DNA of 64,000 nucleotides from Levilactobacillus brevis (GCA_021383565.1 CP079699.1:434001-498000), one strand, 5' to 3'. Shown: positions 7,884 to 18,158, counted from the first letter of the stretch. Made by a program: numbers and translations. Notes: a model not told the origin generated them from the sequence alone.

Positions 7884-9617
7884 ATGATTGTGCTAATAGG
7901 AATCGTCATACTTGCGATCGTTGCGTACGTTGGCTTGCTGTTGTACCAACAACGGATTCGCCGGCAAGTCGCGACGCTAACCACAAAGAAAGAAGCGATG
8001 GAAGCCATTCCGTTAAAGGACGAGCTTCGGCTGGTGGGACAGCTCAGTCTGACCGGTCAGTCGCTCGAAGACTATGAGAATCTTCAAGCGGACTTTTCCG
8101 AAATCACCGAGAACCGTTTTACCCGGATCGATGACCAATTGGCCCAGCTCCTTAGTGATTCGCGGGGCGTCAATTTAATTCAACTGCAGCAGAATTTAAA
8201 AAAGGCGACGACGCTAATTGACCAAACGGACGAGCTGATTAAATCCGTTCAAGAGCAGTTGACCCATCTACAAGAAGTCGATAAGCAACATCGTCAAGCG
8301 GTGAAAGACCTGGAGCAGAAGTATCAAGACCTCCGGAAGACGCTACTGGCCAAGAATTTTGCGTTTGGCCCCAGTATTGATGGCTTAGAGGAACAGTTGA
8401 GCCAGTTGGAAGATAATTTTGACACCTTCTCCCAGTTGACTCAGGAAGGGGACCATCAACGGGCGGCCGATGTCTTGGACCAACTGCACGATGACACCGC
8501 CGTGTTGGAAGACTTAATCAAAGCCATTCCACCATTGTACAAGGACTTGACCGTGGTCTTCCCTGATCAGGTTAAGGAATTAAGAAGTGGCTACCAGCAG
8601 CTGTCAGCCGAGAAGTATCAGTTCGGCGATCAGAATCTGCCAGAGTTGATTAGTACGATTGAGGACCATATCAGTACCAACCTCGACACGTTAGGGGACT
8701 TACGCCCGGATGACGCCAAGATTGTCAACGAACGGATTGCTAAGCAGATCGACAACGTTTATGACCTGATGCAAACGGAAATTGACGCTAAGTCGCCGGT
8801 CGAAGCGAACCTAGACGGCGTAGCCAAGTTTATCGCCCACGCCCAGAACCAAAGCCACGCGTTGATGACCGAACTGGACCGGCTCAGTCAAAACTACACG
8901 TTGGACCATCACGAGATCGAAACGGCCCGGGAACTCAACGAACAGTTGCGGGGCATCGATGGCATTTACCAACGGGACGTGCAGGATCTGACCGGTAAGA
9001 CGGCGACGTACTCGCGCGTGCTGGAACACCAAAAGCAACAGCAAAAGGACCTCGAGCAGATCGAGCAACAACAAGCTGATATTTTGAAGAGTGTTGCCGG
9101 CCTCGCCGACGAGGAACGGCAAGCTCGCGATACGTTACAACAGTTCGACTTCAATCTACATAGCTTGCGCCGGCAAGTGGAGAATCTCAACCTGCCTGGC
9201 ATTCCGCAAAATTATTTAGATTACTTCTTTGTTGTCCGGGATGAAGTGGCACAGCTAGCCACCGACATGGATCAACCGCAGATCGATATGGAACGCATCA
9301 CCAAGCAACTGTTGATTATTCAGACGGACTTGGATACGTTGCAGGAGAAGACGGATGACTTGATCGACAGCGCCGAATTGGCTGAACAACTCTTGCAGTA
9401 CGCCAACCGTTATCAAACCAGTCACGAGAACGTGGCCGCTGCTAGCAAGGAAGCCGCCGACTTGTTCGAGAACAAGCACCAATATGCGCAGGCCTTAGAG
9501 ACCATTGCGACGGTGCTCGACGAGGTCGAACCCGGTTCTTACAAGCGTTTAGAAGATGCTTATTATCAAAGTAAGGGCAAGACGAAGCCTAAGCGTGACA
9601 CGGACGATACCAAATAA
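7884..9617 (+). CDS. ezrA: Septation ring formation regulator EzrA
   Basis: 577 aa. A single N-terminal transmembrane helix (residues 1-22, MIVLIGIVILAIVAYVGLLLY) is followed by a long cytoplasmic region of spectrin-like coiled coils rich in Gln, Asp and Leu heptads. EzrA limits FtsZ ring assembly to midcell and links division to peptidoglycan synthesis. The start at 7884 gives the typical EzrA N terminus and has GGATGG 7 nt upstream; the frame reaches 24 nt further back but that part is not preceded by a ribosome site. An extended -10 (TGCTATAAT) lies at about 7794-7802. A terminator follows the stop codon. Confidence 0.95.
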   Translation: MIVLIGIVILAIVAYVGLLLYQQRIRRQVATLTTKKEAMEAIPLKDELRLVGQLSLTGQSLEDYENLQADFSEITENRFTRIDDQLAQLLSDSRGVNLIQLQQNLKKATTLIDQTDELIKSVQEQLTHLQEVDKQHRQAVKDLEQKYQDLRKTLLAKNFAFGPSIDGLEEQLSQLEDNFDTFSQLTQEGDHQRAADVLDQLHDDTAVLEDLIKAIPPLYKDLTVVFPDQVKELRSGYQQLSAEKYQFGDQNLPELISTIEDHISTNLDTLGDLRPDDAKIVNERIAKQIDNVYDLMQTEIDAKSPVEANLDGVAKFIAHAQNQSHALMTELDRLSQNYTLDHHEIETARELNEQLRGIDGIYQRDVQDLTGKTATYSRVLEHQKQQQKDLEQIEQQQADILKSVAGLADEERQARDTLQQFDFNLHSLRRQVENLNLPGIPQNYLDYFFVVRDEVAQLATDMDQPQIDMERITKQLLIIQTDLDTLQEKTDDLIDSAELAEQLLQYANRYQTSHENVAAASKEAADLFENKHQYAQALETIATVLDEVEPGSYKRLEDAYYQSKGKTKPKRDTDDTK

Positions 9618-9625
9618 ACACTTCA

Positions 9626-9665
9626 GTCATGGTAATGGGAGTTCCCGTTGCGATGACTTTTTTCA
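9626..9665 (+). terminator. Probable ezrA terminator
   Basis: AGTCAT...GGGA pairs with TCCC...ATGACT, interrupted by a few mismatches, and is followed by TTTTTT. A second GGGCCT/AGGCCC hairpin lies just downstream (about 9674-9699). Confidence 0.65.
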
Positions 9666-9741
9666 TGTCTAATTCGGGCCTAACCATTGTGGCAGGCCCA
9701 TTAGTTACGGCGAGGTTGACCGCCTTTTCCAAGCAGGGGGC

Positions 9742-9770
9742 TTGTGGGAACGAACGATTGTGTTTATAAT
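9742..9770 (+). promoter_or_regulatory. nifZ-thiI promoter
   Basis: TTGTGG (9742-9747), 17-nt spacer, TATAAT (9765-9770), 55 nt before the nifZ start. Confidence 0.7.
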
Positions 9771-9825
9771 GAGAAAGAATTTCTATCGGAGTCGAACCAA
9801 TAGAAAAGAGATAAGAGGGTTCAGT

Positions 9826-10971
9826 ATGATTTATTTTGATAACAGTGCGACCACCAAGGCAGCGCCCGAAGTGGTCGATACTTATGCCAAAGTCAGTGCG
9901 AATTACTGGGGGAATCCCTCGAGTTTGCATAAATTTGGCGAGCAGGCGTTCAACCTGTTAGAGCAATCCCGGCAACAGATTGCCGATCTGGTCGGAGCCA
10001 AACTGAGTGAGATCCTTTTCACCAGCGGCGGTACCGAGGGCGACAACTGGGCCATTAAGGGAACGGCGATGGCCAAGCGGGAATTTGGCAACCACCTGAT
10101 TACGACCGAAGTGGAACATCCCGCGGTTCACAATTCCATGGAACAGTTGAAGCAAGAAGGCTTCGAGGTCACCTACCTTCCCGTCGATGAACACGGGCGG
10201 GTTTCCGCCGAGGACTTGCGTGCGGCCATCAAGCCGTCCACTATTCTGGTCTCGACGATGGCGGTCAACAATGAAATCGGCGCGGTTCAGCCGCTCGATG
10301 AAATTGCGGCTGTCATGCGTGACTTCCCCCGGATTCACTGGCACATTGATGCCGTGCAGGGGATTGGTAAGGGCTTGGCCGATAAGATCTTCAACGACCG
10401 GGTGGACTTCGTGACCTTCTCCGGCCACAAGTTCCACGCCCCACGTGGTATCGGCTTCATGTACAAACGTCAGGGTCGCAAGATTGCACCGTTAATGGCC
10501 GGTGGCGGTCAGGAACGAAATTTACGTTCCGGGACCGAAAACCTGCCCGCCATTGCAGCCATGGCCAAGGCGTTACGCCTACTTCTGACCGATGAAGCGG
10601 CCAAGGTTAAACACCAACGTGAGATTCGCTTAGCCATCCTGCATCACGTGGAAACTTTTCCGAACGTTACGATTTTCTCCAAGGATTTACCGTACTTCGC
10701 ACCGCACATCCTGTGCTTTGCCATCGCCGGTGTCCGGGGTGAGACCATTGTGCACGCCTTCGAGGAACACGACATCTTCATTTCCACGACCAGCGCTTGC
10801 TCGTCGAAGAAGCATGTTGAATCCAGCACGTTGCAGGCCATGAAGGTCGATGATGGCATTGCCACCAGTGCCGTGCGGATTTCGTTGGATGAACACAACA
10901 CCATGGCGGAAGCCGAGAAGTTCAATCAGGTCTTCGATGAACTGTACACGCAATTTGCTAAATTAAATTAA
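9826..10971 (+). CDS. nifZ: Cysteine desulfurase (NifS/IscS-like, partner of ThiI)
   Basis: 381 aa PLP enzyme that removes sulfur from cysteine and holds it as a persulfide. The PLP lysine is Lys202 in SGHKFHAPRG, the cofactor-stacking His is in EHPAVHN (about 98-102), and the persulfide Cys is Cys325 in STTSACSSKKH. It ends 29 nt before thiI, and this dedicated pair supplies sulfur for tRNA 4-thiouridine in Firmicutes. The start ATG at 9826 gives the family N terminus MIYFDNSATT and has AAGAGGG upstream; 28 extra in-frame codons before it run through the promoter and are rejected. Confidence 0.95.
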   Translation: MIYFDNSATTKAAPEVVDTYAKVSANYWGNPSSLHKFGEQAFNLLEQSRQQIADLVGAKLSEILFTSGGTEGDNWAIKGTAMAKREFGNHLITTEVEHPAVHNSMEQLKQEGFEVTYLPVDEHGRVSAEDLRAAIKPSTILVSTMAVNNEIGAVQPLDEIAAVMRDFPRIHWHIDAVQGIGKGLADKIFNDRVDFVTFSGHKFHAPRGIGFMYKRQGRKIAPLMAGGGQERNLRSGTENLPAIAAMAKALRLLLTDEAAKVKHQREIRLAILHHVETFPNVTIFSKDLPYFAPHILCFAIAGVRGETIVHAFEEHDIFISTTSACSSKKHVESSTLQAMKVDDGIATSAVRISLDEHNTMAEAEKFNQVFDELYTQFAKLN

Positions 10972-11000
10972 AACATTAAGTATACGAAAGGGGTCGCGCA

Positions 11001-12218
11001 ATGGAATACAGCGAAATTATGGTCCGTTACGGCGAGCTGTCGACGAAGGGGAAAAACAAGAAAGACTTCATCAAGCAGCTTGGCCAAAACGTGCGCAAGG
11101 CACTCGGTTCCTTTGACGGTATCGAGGTCAAAGCGCAACATGACCGTTTGCACGTCACCTTAAACGGCGCGGATTCTGACGCCGTTATGCACCGTCTGAA
11201 GGGCGTTTTCGGGATCGAAAACTTCTCGCCTTCGGTCAAGGTTGCTAAGGATATCGATGCAATCAAGGAAACGGCCGTGACTATGGTCAAGGAAGCCTTT
11301 AAACCGGGCATGACCTTCAAGATCAACACGCGTCGGCAAGACAAAGAGTTCAAGTACGATACGTATCAAATGAACGAAATTCTCGGTAGCACGATTCTGG
11401 AAAACGTTCCCGGATTGACCGTTCAAATGAAGCATCCCGACCTGGAGTTACGGGTCGAAGTACGGATGAACGGGGTTTTCCTATCCGGCGAAACCATCCA
11501 AGGGGCCGGCGGATTGCCCGTGGGTACCGGGGGTAAGGCCGTCATGATGCTTTCTGGTGGGATTGACTCGCCAGTTGCGTCGTACTACGCGTTACGCCGA
11601 GGCGTCAAGATTGACATGATTCATTTCTACAGTCCGCCATACACGTCGGAGCAGGCTTTGGCCAAGGCCAAGGAATTGACGGCACGCTTAGCGGGATACT
11701 CGGGTGGCATTCAGTTCATTCAAGTGCCCTTTGCTAAGATTCAGGAAACCATCAAGGAAAAGGTACCTGAAGGCTATCTGATGACGGTGCAACGACGGCT
11801 GATGCTACGGCTGACGGCGGCGATTGCCGAGATGCGTCACGCCAAGGGAATTTTCAACGGCGAGTCGCTGGGCCAAGTGGCTTCGCAGACGCTGGAGAGT
11901 ATGGCGGCCATCAACGATGTGACGTCCATGCCAATCTTGCGGCCGCTGCTGTCCATGGATAAGACTGAGATTATCAAGGTTGCCGAGGACATCGACACCT
12001 ATGACCTGTCCATCTTGCCATATGAAGACTGCTGTACCATCTTCACGCCACCGGCACCCAAGACGCATCCGAGTCTGGAAAAGTCGCGGAAGTACGAAGG
12101 GTACATCGACGTGGAAGGTTTGATGAAGGAAGCCCTAGACGGTATCGTCATTTCTGACATCCGCCCTGGTGATAACTACCTGAACAAAAACGAAGATGTT
12201 TTTGCTGAATTACTGTAA
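11001..12218 (+). CDS. thiI: tRNA 4-thiouridine synthetase ThiI
   Basis: 405 aa. An N-terminal ferredoxin-like plus THUMP region (residues 1-165) binds tRNA; the PP-loop ATP pyrophosphatase motif SGGIDSP is at 185-191. There is no C-terminal rhodanese domain, the short Firmicutes form, so sulfur must come from NifZ encoded just upstream. The enzyme adenylates and thiolates U8 of tRNA. The start ATG has AAAGGGG upstream. Its terminator (12229-12259) separates it from the CRISPR array. Confidence 0.96.
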   Translation: MEYSEIMVRYGELSTKGKNKKDFIKQLGQNVRKALGSFDGIEVKAQHDRLHVTLNGADSDAVMHRLKGVFGIENFSPSVKVAKDIDAIKETAVTMVKEAFKPGMTFKINTRRQDKEFKYDTYQMNEILGSTILENVPGLTVQMKHPDLELRVEVRMNGVFLSGETIQGAGGLPVGTGGKAVMMLSGGIDSPVASYYALRRGVKIDMIHFYSPPYTSEQALAKAKELTARLAGYSGGIQFIQVPFAKIQETIKEKVPEGYLMTVQRRLMLRLTAAIAEMRHAKGIFNGESLGQVASQTLESMAAINDVTSMPILRPLLSMDKTEIIKVAEDIDTYDLSILPYEDCCTIFTPPAPKTHPSLEKSRKYEGYIDVEGLMKEALDGIVISDIRPGDNYLNKNEDVFAELL

Positions 12219-12228
12219 ATAAAGATGA

Positions 12229-12259
12229 GGTCCAGGTGGGATAACTGCCTGGGCTTTTT
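12229..12259 (+). terminator. thiI terminator
   Basis: GTCCAGG pairs with CCTGGGC and is followed by TTTTT. Confidence 0.75.
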
Positions 12260-12374
12260 GGCGTGGCTTATTGATTGAGAATCGAGAGCAGATAGGGTAT
12301 GCTGATGAAGACAAACTAACTAAAACTCGGGTGTTGGCGAAAATGAAATGCCGGTCTGACGGGATTTGTTTAGT
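12260..12374 (+). promoter_or_regulatory. Probable CRISPR leader
   Basis: Non-coding stretch abutting the first perfect repeat. The degenerate repeat is at the other end of the array, so this side should be the leader, where new spacers enter. TTGAGA (12275-12280), 17-nt spacer, TATGCT (12298-12303) could drive array transcription. It is short because thiI ends at 12218. Confidence 0.55.
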
Positions 12375-12890
12375 GTATTCCCCACAGGTGTGGGGGTGAT
12401 CCCTGGGCCGGAGCGACTTTTACTCGAAAAAACGGGTATTCCCCACAGGTGTGGGGGTGATCCCATTTCGGTCGAAATATAGGCTCGCCTGTGAATGTAT
12501 TCCCCACAGGTGTGGGGGTGATCCTGCATGTGTTCGCCGTTTTTCCGCTTGGTGAACGTATTCCCCACAGGTGTGGGGGTGATCCCACTTTATCTGGTCT
12601 CGTATTCAACTGTGAGTCGTATTCCCCACAGGTGTGGGGGTGATCCCAAGAGGACAGCTTCAATGACTTGTTTAATACCGTATTCCCCACAGGTGTGGGG
12701 GTGATCCCATTTGTTCTTAACTGGTTTAGAGAAAGACCTTGTATTCCCCACAGGTGTGGGGGTGATCCCGGGAAAATTCTGACGATTGATCGCGCTGCCA
12801 AGTATTCCCCACAGGTGTGGGGGTGATCCTGTGAGTCTTGTAGTCGCGTTCGGACGATCTACGTATTCCCCACAAGCGTAGGGGCGAAAC
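12375..12890 (+). CRISPR. Type I-E-like CRISPR array, 9 repeats and 8 spacers, no cas genes nearby
   Basis: 28-nt repeats start at 12375, 12436, 12497, 12558, 12619, 12680, 12741, 12802 and 12863, with an exact 61-nt period, so every spacer is 33 nt. The repeat reads GTATTCCCCACAGGTG then TGGGGGTGATCC; CCCCACA and TGTGGGG form the crRNA hairpin, and the form is that of type I-E repeats in lactobacilli. Repeats 1-8 are identical; the ninth differs in the second half (CACAAGCGTAGGGGCGAAAC), the sign of the leader-distal end, so the array runs left to right. thiI and tpx flank it directly and no cas gene occurs in the window. I saw no spacer match elsewhere in the window. Confidence 0.97.
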
Positions 12891-12923
12891 ACCAGAGTTT
12901 TTCACGAATTTATGGCAAAACAC

Positions 12924-12953
12924 TTGTCATTGCCCCCGGAGTTGCGCGATAAT
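12924..12953 (+). promoter_or_regulatory. tpx promoter
   Basis: TTGTCA (12924-12929), 18-nt spacer, GATAAT (12948-12953), starting 33 nt after the last CRISPR repeat. Confidence 0.65.
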
Positions 12954-13004
12954 TGAAGCAACTAATCGGTGAGAACCGATAAACAACTGAAGGGGTTGAT
13001 CTGC

Positions 13005-13514
13005 GTGGAAGTCACACGACTCGGCGATACATTCTCTTTATCTGGTACGTTGCCAGAAGTAGGAGATCAGTTACCAAAGTTTAAGGTATTCGATCAGGAA
13101 AACAAGAAGGTAAAAACGGCCAATTTGATCGGTAAGGTTACCTTGATCAGTGTCGTTCCGGATCTGGATACACCATTATGCACGATTCAAACGCGAAAGT
13201 TCACCCAGCAGGCGGATCATTATCCAGACGCACGTTTTGCGACGATTTCGAACAACTCAATCGCTGAACAAACTGGTTGGTGTGCCGCTCAGGGCGTTGA
13301 GAACATCGATTTGTTGTCAGACGAAGAATTGTCGTTTGGCTACGAGATGGGCTTGTACGTTCCGAACTTAGGTAACTTGGCACGGTCGATTTGGATCATT
13401 GATGACACGGGTAAGATCGTTTATCGGCAAATTGTGACGGAACAGTCCGATGAGCCCAACTACCTGGAAGCCATCGATGCGCTGGAAAAACTCGTCCCAC
13501 GTGTTGACCTTTAG
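13005..13514 (+). CDS. tpx: Thiol peroxidase Tpx (atypical 2-Cys peroxiredoxin)
   Basis: 169 aa. It reduces hydrogen peroxide and alkyl hydroperoxides using thioredoxin. The peroxidatic Cys59 is in the TPLCTIQ motif and the resolving Cys93 in GWCAAQ; the spacing of 34 equals that of E. coli Tpx (61 and 95). The start is GTG at 13005 with AAGGGG 9 nt upstream; an open extension to 12969 lacks a ribosome site. Monocistronic. Its last codons and stop overlap the -35 of the valS T-box promoter. Confidence 0.94.
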   Translation: MEVTRLGDTFSLSGTLPEVGDQLPKFKVFDQENKKVKTANLIGKVTLISVVPDLDTPLCTIQTRKFTQQADHYPDARFATISNNSIAEQTGWCAAQGVENIDLLSDEELSFGYEMGLYVPNLGNLARSIWIIDDTGKIVYRQIVTEQSDEPNYLEAIDALEKLVPRVDL

Positions 13515-13532
13515 CCTAAAGTTGCGTAAACT
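13504..13532 (+). promoter_or_regulatory. valS promoter, overlapping the end of tpx
   Basis: TTGACC (13504-13509) lies in the last tpx codons; after a 17-nt spacer comes TAAACT (13527-13532). Transcription would start near 13539, at the head of the T-box. Confidence 0.7.
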
Positions 13533-13538
13533 GTGAAA

Positions 13539-13772
13539 GTAGCATTGAGCAAGTCAGTAGCGTGGACCCGTCTGTCAGAGAGAACCGGAAGTGCTGGAAA
13601 CCGGTGAGACGCCCGCGTGAACGTAGCTTGTGAGCTGTCGGGCTGAACTGATAGTAAGCCCGAACCGGAGCACTCTCCGTTAACAAAGAAGTTAAGTGGG
13701 GCATGAACGCCCAATTTAGGTGGTACCGCGAAGACTCTTCGTCCTAATTTTTTAGGATGAGGAGTCTTTTTT
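13539..13772 (+). promoter_or_regulatory. T-box riboswitch controlling valS, valine specifier
   Basis: A canonical T-box leader. Stem I has the loop-E motif AGTA on the 5' side (about 13557) and GAAC followed by the specifier GTA (Val, 13623-13625) on the 3' side. The T-box core AGGTGGTACCGCG is at 13718-13730. The terminator GACTCTTCGTCCTAA / TTAGGATGAGGAGTC with TTTTTT lies at 13731-13772 and competes with the antiterminator. Uncharged tRNA-Val binding should allow read-through into valS. Confidence 0.93.
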
Positions 13773-13818
13773 CGTCCCACTTGTTCGCTTCCCCCAGTCA
13801 AGAAAGGAATTGATTTAC

Positions 13819-16485
13819 ATGGCAGATAAGCAATTTGATATGCCGACCAAGTATGATCCGACCGCCGTTGAAGCGGGTCGTTATCAGACTTGGCTCGATG
13901 AAGATGTTTTCAGACCCAGTGGTGACAAGAAGGCCACCCCGTACTCCATCGTTTTACCGCCACCCAATGTTACCGGTAAGTTGCACTTAGGCCATGCCTG
14001 GGATACGACGCTGCAAGACATGATTATTCGGCAGAAACGGATGCAGGGATTCGATACGCTCTGGGTTCCCGGGATGGACCACGCTGGGATCGCCACGCAG
14101 GCCAAGGTAGAAGCCCGGTTGCGTGAACAGGGGATTACCCGTTATGATCTCGGTCGTGAGAAGTTCATCGACAAGGTTTGGGAATGGAAGGACGAATACG
14201 CCGCAACCATTCACAAGCAGTGGGCGAAGATGGGCTTGTCCATGGACTATTCCCGTGAACGGTTCACGCTAGACGATGGGTTATCCGACGCGGTCAAGAA
14301 GGTCTTCGTTTCCCTCTACAAGAAGGGCCTGATCTACCGGGGTGAATACATCATCAACTGGGATCCGCAAGCGCGGACAGCCCTTTCCGATATCGAAGTC
14401 ATTCACAAGGACGACAAGGGGGCCTTCTACCACGTGAAGTACCCATTTGCCAACCCAGAGGATACCTTCAACGGTAAGCACTACATCGAAATTGCGACGA
14501 CGCGTCCCGAAACCATGATGGGGGATACCGCCGTGGCCGTGAACCCCGATGACGACCGGTACAAGGACTTAGTCGGTAAGAAGGTCATCTTGCCACTCGC
14601 CAACCGCGAAATTCCGATCATTGCCGACCAATACGTCGACATCAACTTCGGAACTGGGATGGTTAAGATTACGCCGGCCCATGACCCGAACGACTTCTTA
14701 GTCGGTAACCGGCACAACTTGGAACGGATCAACACCATGAACGAAGACGCTTCGATGAACGATCGTGCGGGCAAGTACGCTGGCATGGACCGGTTCGACG
14801 CACGAAAAGCCATGGTCGCGGACTTAGACGATCAAGGCTTGCTCCTCAAGGTTGACCCAATCGTCCATTCCGTCGGGCATTCCGAACGGACCGGGGTTCA
14901 GGTCGAAGCCCGGCTGTCCACCCAATGGTTCGTCAAGATGAAGCCACTCGCTGAAGCCGCCATTAAGAACCAACAGGGCGACAACGCGGTCGACTTTGTT
15001 CCCGAACGTTTCGAACATACTTTTACGCAATGGATGGAAAACGTCCACGACTGGGTCATTTCACGGCAACTCTGGTGGGGTCACCGGATTCCAGCCTGGT
15101 ACAACAAGAAGACCGGCGAAGTCTACGTTAACGAAGAAGCCCCTAAGGACATCGAAAACTGGAAACAGGATCCGGATGTCTTGGACACCTGGTTCTCCAG
15201 TGCCCTGTGGCCCTTCTCCACGATGGGCTGGCCAAACGAAGACAGTGCCGACTTCAAGCGCTACTTCCCAACCGATACGTTAGTTACGGGTTACGACATC
15301 ATCTTCTTCTGGGTTTCCCGGATGATCTTCCAAAGCCTCGAATTCACCGGCAAGCGGCCGTTTAAACACGTGCTCTTACACGGATTGATTCGGGCCGAAG
15401 ACGGTCGCAAGATGAGTAAGTCTCTGGGCAACGGGATCGATCCGATGGACGTCATCGACAAGTACGGGGCCGACGCGTTGCGGTGGTTCTTGTCCACGGG
15501 TTCAACGGCCGGCCAAGACGTGCGGTTCAGTTACGACAAGATGGACGCGGCCTGGAACTTCATCAACAAGATCTGGAACGCCAGCCGGTTCGTTATCATG
15601 AACCTTAGCGCAACCACCAAGCCAGTGGTTCCCGCCGCTGACAAGTGGGATCTGACCGACAAGTGGATTTTGAGTCGGTTGAACGACACGGTCAAGCATG
15701 TGACGGAAATGTTCGATAAGTTCGAGTTTGGTGAAGCCGGTCGAGCCCTGTACAACTTCATCTGGAACGACTTCTGTGACTGGTATATCGAAATGAGTAA
15801 GGAAGTCTTGACGGGCGATGACGAGGCGGCCAAGGCCACCAAGCAAGACCTGTTGGCTTACGTCTTGGATCAAACCTTACGTTTACTCCAACCTATCATG
15901 CCATTCGTTACCGAGGCCATTTGGCAAGAAATGCCCCATGACGGGCAATCTCTGGTTACGGCGACGTACCCAGTTGACCATCCAGAATTCGACAACGCTG
16001 CGGCAGAGAGCGATATGACCAGTTTGATCGACCTGATCAAGGCCGTGCGGAATATTCGTGCCGAAGCCAACGCGCCAATGTCCACGCCGATTGATTTGCA
16101 AATCAAGACCAGCGATGCGAACTTACAACGGGTCTTTGAGACCAACCGGGACTACATCGACCGGTTCGTTCACCCGAAGGACTTCGAAATCGGCGCCGAT
16201 GTCACCGCCCCTAAGTTGGCTATGACGTCCGTGATTACCGGAGCAGAGGTTTCCGTTCCACTGGCCGAGTTGGTGGACTTAAACGATGAGGCCGCCCGCC
16301 TGGACAAGGAAGTTGCCAAGTACACGGCGGAAGTGCAACGGGCCGTCAAGAAGCTAGGCAACGAACGCTTCGTGGCCAATGCACCGGAAGACGTGGTTAA
16401 CGCCGAACGCGAAAAGCAGACGGATAACCAAAAGAAATTGGAAGCTACGCAACAACGTTTAGCAGACATTAAAGCCCAACTTTAG
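13819..16485 (+). CDS. valS: Valyl-tRNA synthetase
   Basis: 888 aa, class Ia. HIGH-type motif HLGH at about 56-59 within [20 protein letters not shown] at 531-535; the editing (CP1) domain lies between, followed by the anticodon-binding domain and the C-terminal coiled coil (about 815-888) typical of ValRS. The start ATG at 13819 has AAAGGA about 10 nt upstream. Expression is under the T-box just upstream. A terminator follows at 16540. Confidence 0.98.
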   Translation: MADKQFDMPTKYDPTAVEAGRYQTWLDEDVFRPSGDKKATPYSIVLPPPNVTGKLHLGHAWDTTLQDMIIRQKRMQGFDTLWVPGMDHAGIATQAKVEARLREQGITRYDLGREKFIDKVWEWKDEYAATIHKQWAKMGLSMDYSRERFTLDDGLSDAVKKVFVSLYKKGLIYRGEYIINWDPQARTALSDIEVIHKDDKGAFYHVKYPFANPEDTFNGKHYIEIATTRPETMMGDTAVAVNPDDDRYKDLVGKKVILPLANREIPIIADQYVDINFGTGMVKITPAHDPNDFLVGNRHNLERINTMNEDASMNDRAGKYAGMDRFDARKAMVADLDDQGLLLKVDPIVHSVGHSERTGVQVEARLSTQWFVKMKPLAEAAIKNQQGDNAVDFVPERFEHTFTQWMENVHDWVISRQLWWGHRIPAWYNKKTGEVYVNEEAPKDIENWKQDPDVLDTWFSSALWPFSTMGWPNEDSADFKRYFPTDTLVTGYDIIFFWVSRMIFQSLEFTGKRPFKHVLLHGLIRAEDGRKMSKSLGNGIDPMDVIDKYGADALRWFLSTGSTAGQDVRFSYDKMDAAWNFINKIWNASRFVIMNLSATTKPVVPAADKWDLTDKWILSRLNDTVKHVTEMFDKFEFGEAGRALYNFIWNDFCDWYIEMSKEVLTGDDEAAKATKQDLLAYVLDQTLRLLQPIMPFVTEAIWQEMPHDGQSLVTATYPVDHPEFDNAAAESDMTSLIDLIKAVRNIRAEANAPMSTPIDLQIKTSDANLQRVFETNRDYIDRFVHPKDFEIGADVTAPKLAMTSVITGAEVSVPLAELVDLNDEAARLDKEVAKYTAEVQRAVKKLGNERFVANAPEDVVNAEREKQTDNQKKLEATQQRLADIKAQL

Positions 16486-16539
16486 GCTTGGTGTCCGTTA
16501 GAGGACAATTAAGCCTCGGTTGGCTAACCGAGACACACG

Positions 16540-16573
16540 ATCATCATTCCCGAAACGGGGATGGTGATTTTTT
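16540..16573 (+). terminator. valS terminator
   Basis: ATCATCATTCCCG pairs with CGGGGATGGTGAT around AAA and is followed by a T run. A weaker hairpin CTCGGTT/AACCGAG (16514-16531) precedes it. Confidence 0.85.
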
Positions 16574-16838
16574 TATCCCCCTACTCACTACTAATGTAAA
16601 AACTGGTGCTGTGGTTGCGCACAAACTTAAAGCCTTAACCTTTCTTAAACAATGGGGCCGAGCAATGAGGCCAAGTAAATGGCGTTAAAGCGTCATGTAT
16701 CGCGGTTTTCGGCCCGTCCGTTGGCATGACCAACGACGGTTAAACGGTAATTTGGGGGAGAAGTCGCTGAAACTTTCGCCGTTTTCGAGAAAATCTGCTA
16801 CACTAAGAGGCAGTGACTTATGCGGGAGGTTGTAAATT
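16574..16838. other. Intergenic region with the folC promoter, otherwise unassigned
   Basis: No convincing ORF on either strand. An extended -10 (TGCTACACT, hexamer 16799-16804) near the right end probably serves folC. The rest holds short inverted repeats (for example CGTTGG/CCAACG near 16719-16735), but nothing I can name. Confidence 0.4.
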
Positions 16839-18158
16839 TTGGTAGAAACGTACGCCGAAGCCCTGCAATTCATCCACGGCCGAGACCGGTTTAAGAAGAA
16901 GCCGACACTGGACCGGATGCGGCAGTTCATGCACATCTTGGGTGATCCGCAGGCACAGTTGAAGATGATTCATGTCGCGGGGACCAACGGCAAGGGGTCG
17001 ACCGTCGCTTTTCTCCGGGACTTATTCATGGCCGAGGGACAGACGGTCGGGACATTTACCTCGCCATTCATCACGCGGTTCAATGAGCGCATCAGCACCG
17101 ATGGCCAGCCGATTAGCGATACCGATCTGGTCGCCATGGTTAATCGGATTCAGCCGGTCGTGGCTCAATTGGACCGCGAGCTTGCCGAAGAGGGGCCCAC
17201 GGAATTTGAGATTGATACGGCCCTGATGTTCTGCTACTTCGCCAGCCATCCCGTCGACATCGTGATTGTCGAGGTCGGTCTGGGCGGCTTGTATGATTCG
17301 ACCAACATCATCACCCCAGCCGTATCGGTGATTACGACCATTGGCATGGACCACATGAAGATTCTGGGCGATACCATTCCTAAGATTGCCACGCAAAAGG
17401 CGGGGATCATCAAACCGGCGGTGCCGGTTGTCTGCGGTCGCCTCACGCCCGATGCCTTGGCGGTGATGGATCGAACCGCGGCCGACCAACACACGGATGT
17501 CCGGGCGTTGGGTCGCGACTTTAACGTTCAGAATCAACCCGAACCGGGGTGGGGCGAGCGCTTTGCCTACACCTGGGGCGATCATCGTTGGTGTCACCTA
17601 GAGATTGACCTATTGGGCCAGTATCAGATTGATAATGCGGCGACCGCGCTCACGGCCTTCATCACGTATCATCAGGTCCGACAACTCCCTGTCGACATCG
17701 CCGAGATTCGTGCCGGCTTAAAACACACGGCGTGGCCCGGTCGGTTTGAACGGTTAACAGCCGAACCGATCATCGCCATTGATGGGGCACACAATGAGCC
17801 GGCCATGGTGGAGCTGGCACAATTATTGCGGCAACATTTTGCGCAGCACGACATTTACATTATCCTCGCGGTGTTGGCAGACAAGCAATACGATCAGATG
17901 TTCCGCACGCTCCTCAAGGTCCAAAATGTCCACATCATCGTGACCCAATTTCAGGGGCCGGGTAAACGGGCCGCGGCAACCCCACAGGCCTTGGAAGACG
18001 CAGTGTCCTCGCACAAGCGGATGACCATGGCTGCGGATTGGCCCAGTGCGTTGAAGCAGGCATTGACCAACGTTTCAGCGGACGATCTGGTCTTGTTGAC
18101 GGGCTCTCTGTACTTTATTTCGGAAGTCCGGCAATATTTTAAAGATTCTGACGAATAA
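16839..18158 (+). CDS. folC: Folylpolyglutamate synthase / dihydrofolate synthase
   Basis: 439 aa. It ligates glutamate to dihydropteroate or folate with ATP, a Mur-ligase-like enzyme. The P-loop GTNGKGST is at residues 48-55; the folate and Mg sites are in the TSPFITRFNERI and EVGLGGLYDSTN blocks; the Mur-ligase C-terminal domain follows (DGAHNEPAM at about 311). The start is TTG (after GGGAGG), which gives the family N terminus MVETYAEALQFIH. It ends in GACGAATAA, which is also part of the 40-nt element shared with cinA upstream of radC. Confidence 0.95.
   Translation: MVETYAEALQFIHGRDRFKKKPTLDRMRQFMHILGDPQAQLKMIHVAGTNGKGSTVAFLRDLFMAEGQTVGTFTSPFITRFNERISTDGQPISDTDLVAMVNRIQPVVAQLDRELAEEGPTEFEIDTALMFCYFASHPVDIVIVEVGLGGLYDSTNIITPAVSVITTIGMDHMKILGDTIPKIATQKAGIIKPAVPVVCGRLTPDALAVMDRTAADQHTDVRALGRDFNVQNQPEPGWGERFAYTWGDHRWCHLEIDLLGQYQIDNAATALTAFITYHQVRQLPVDIAEIRAGLKHTAWPGRFERLTAEPIIAIDGAHNEPAMVELAQLLRQHFAQHDIYIILAVLADKQYDQMFRTLLKVQNVHIIVTQFQGPGKRAAATPQALEDAVSSHKRMTMAADWPSALKQALTNVSADDLVLLTGSLYFISEVRQYFKDSDE

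Noticed and set aside
9742-9825. Extra 28 N-terminal codons for the cysteine desulfurase
   Set aside because: They span the promoter and the ribosome site, and the family N terminus MIYFDNSATT starts at 9826.
12320-12923. Minus-strand open frames with repeated PHTCGEY, TPTPVGNT and SPPHLWGI peptides
   Set aside because: They are translations of the CRISPR repeats in three frames; the peptides recur every 61 nt because the DNA does.
17022-17597. Minus-strand frame of 191 codons antisense to folC
   Set aside because: Shadow frame of a conserved gene; no independent support.
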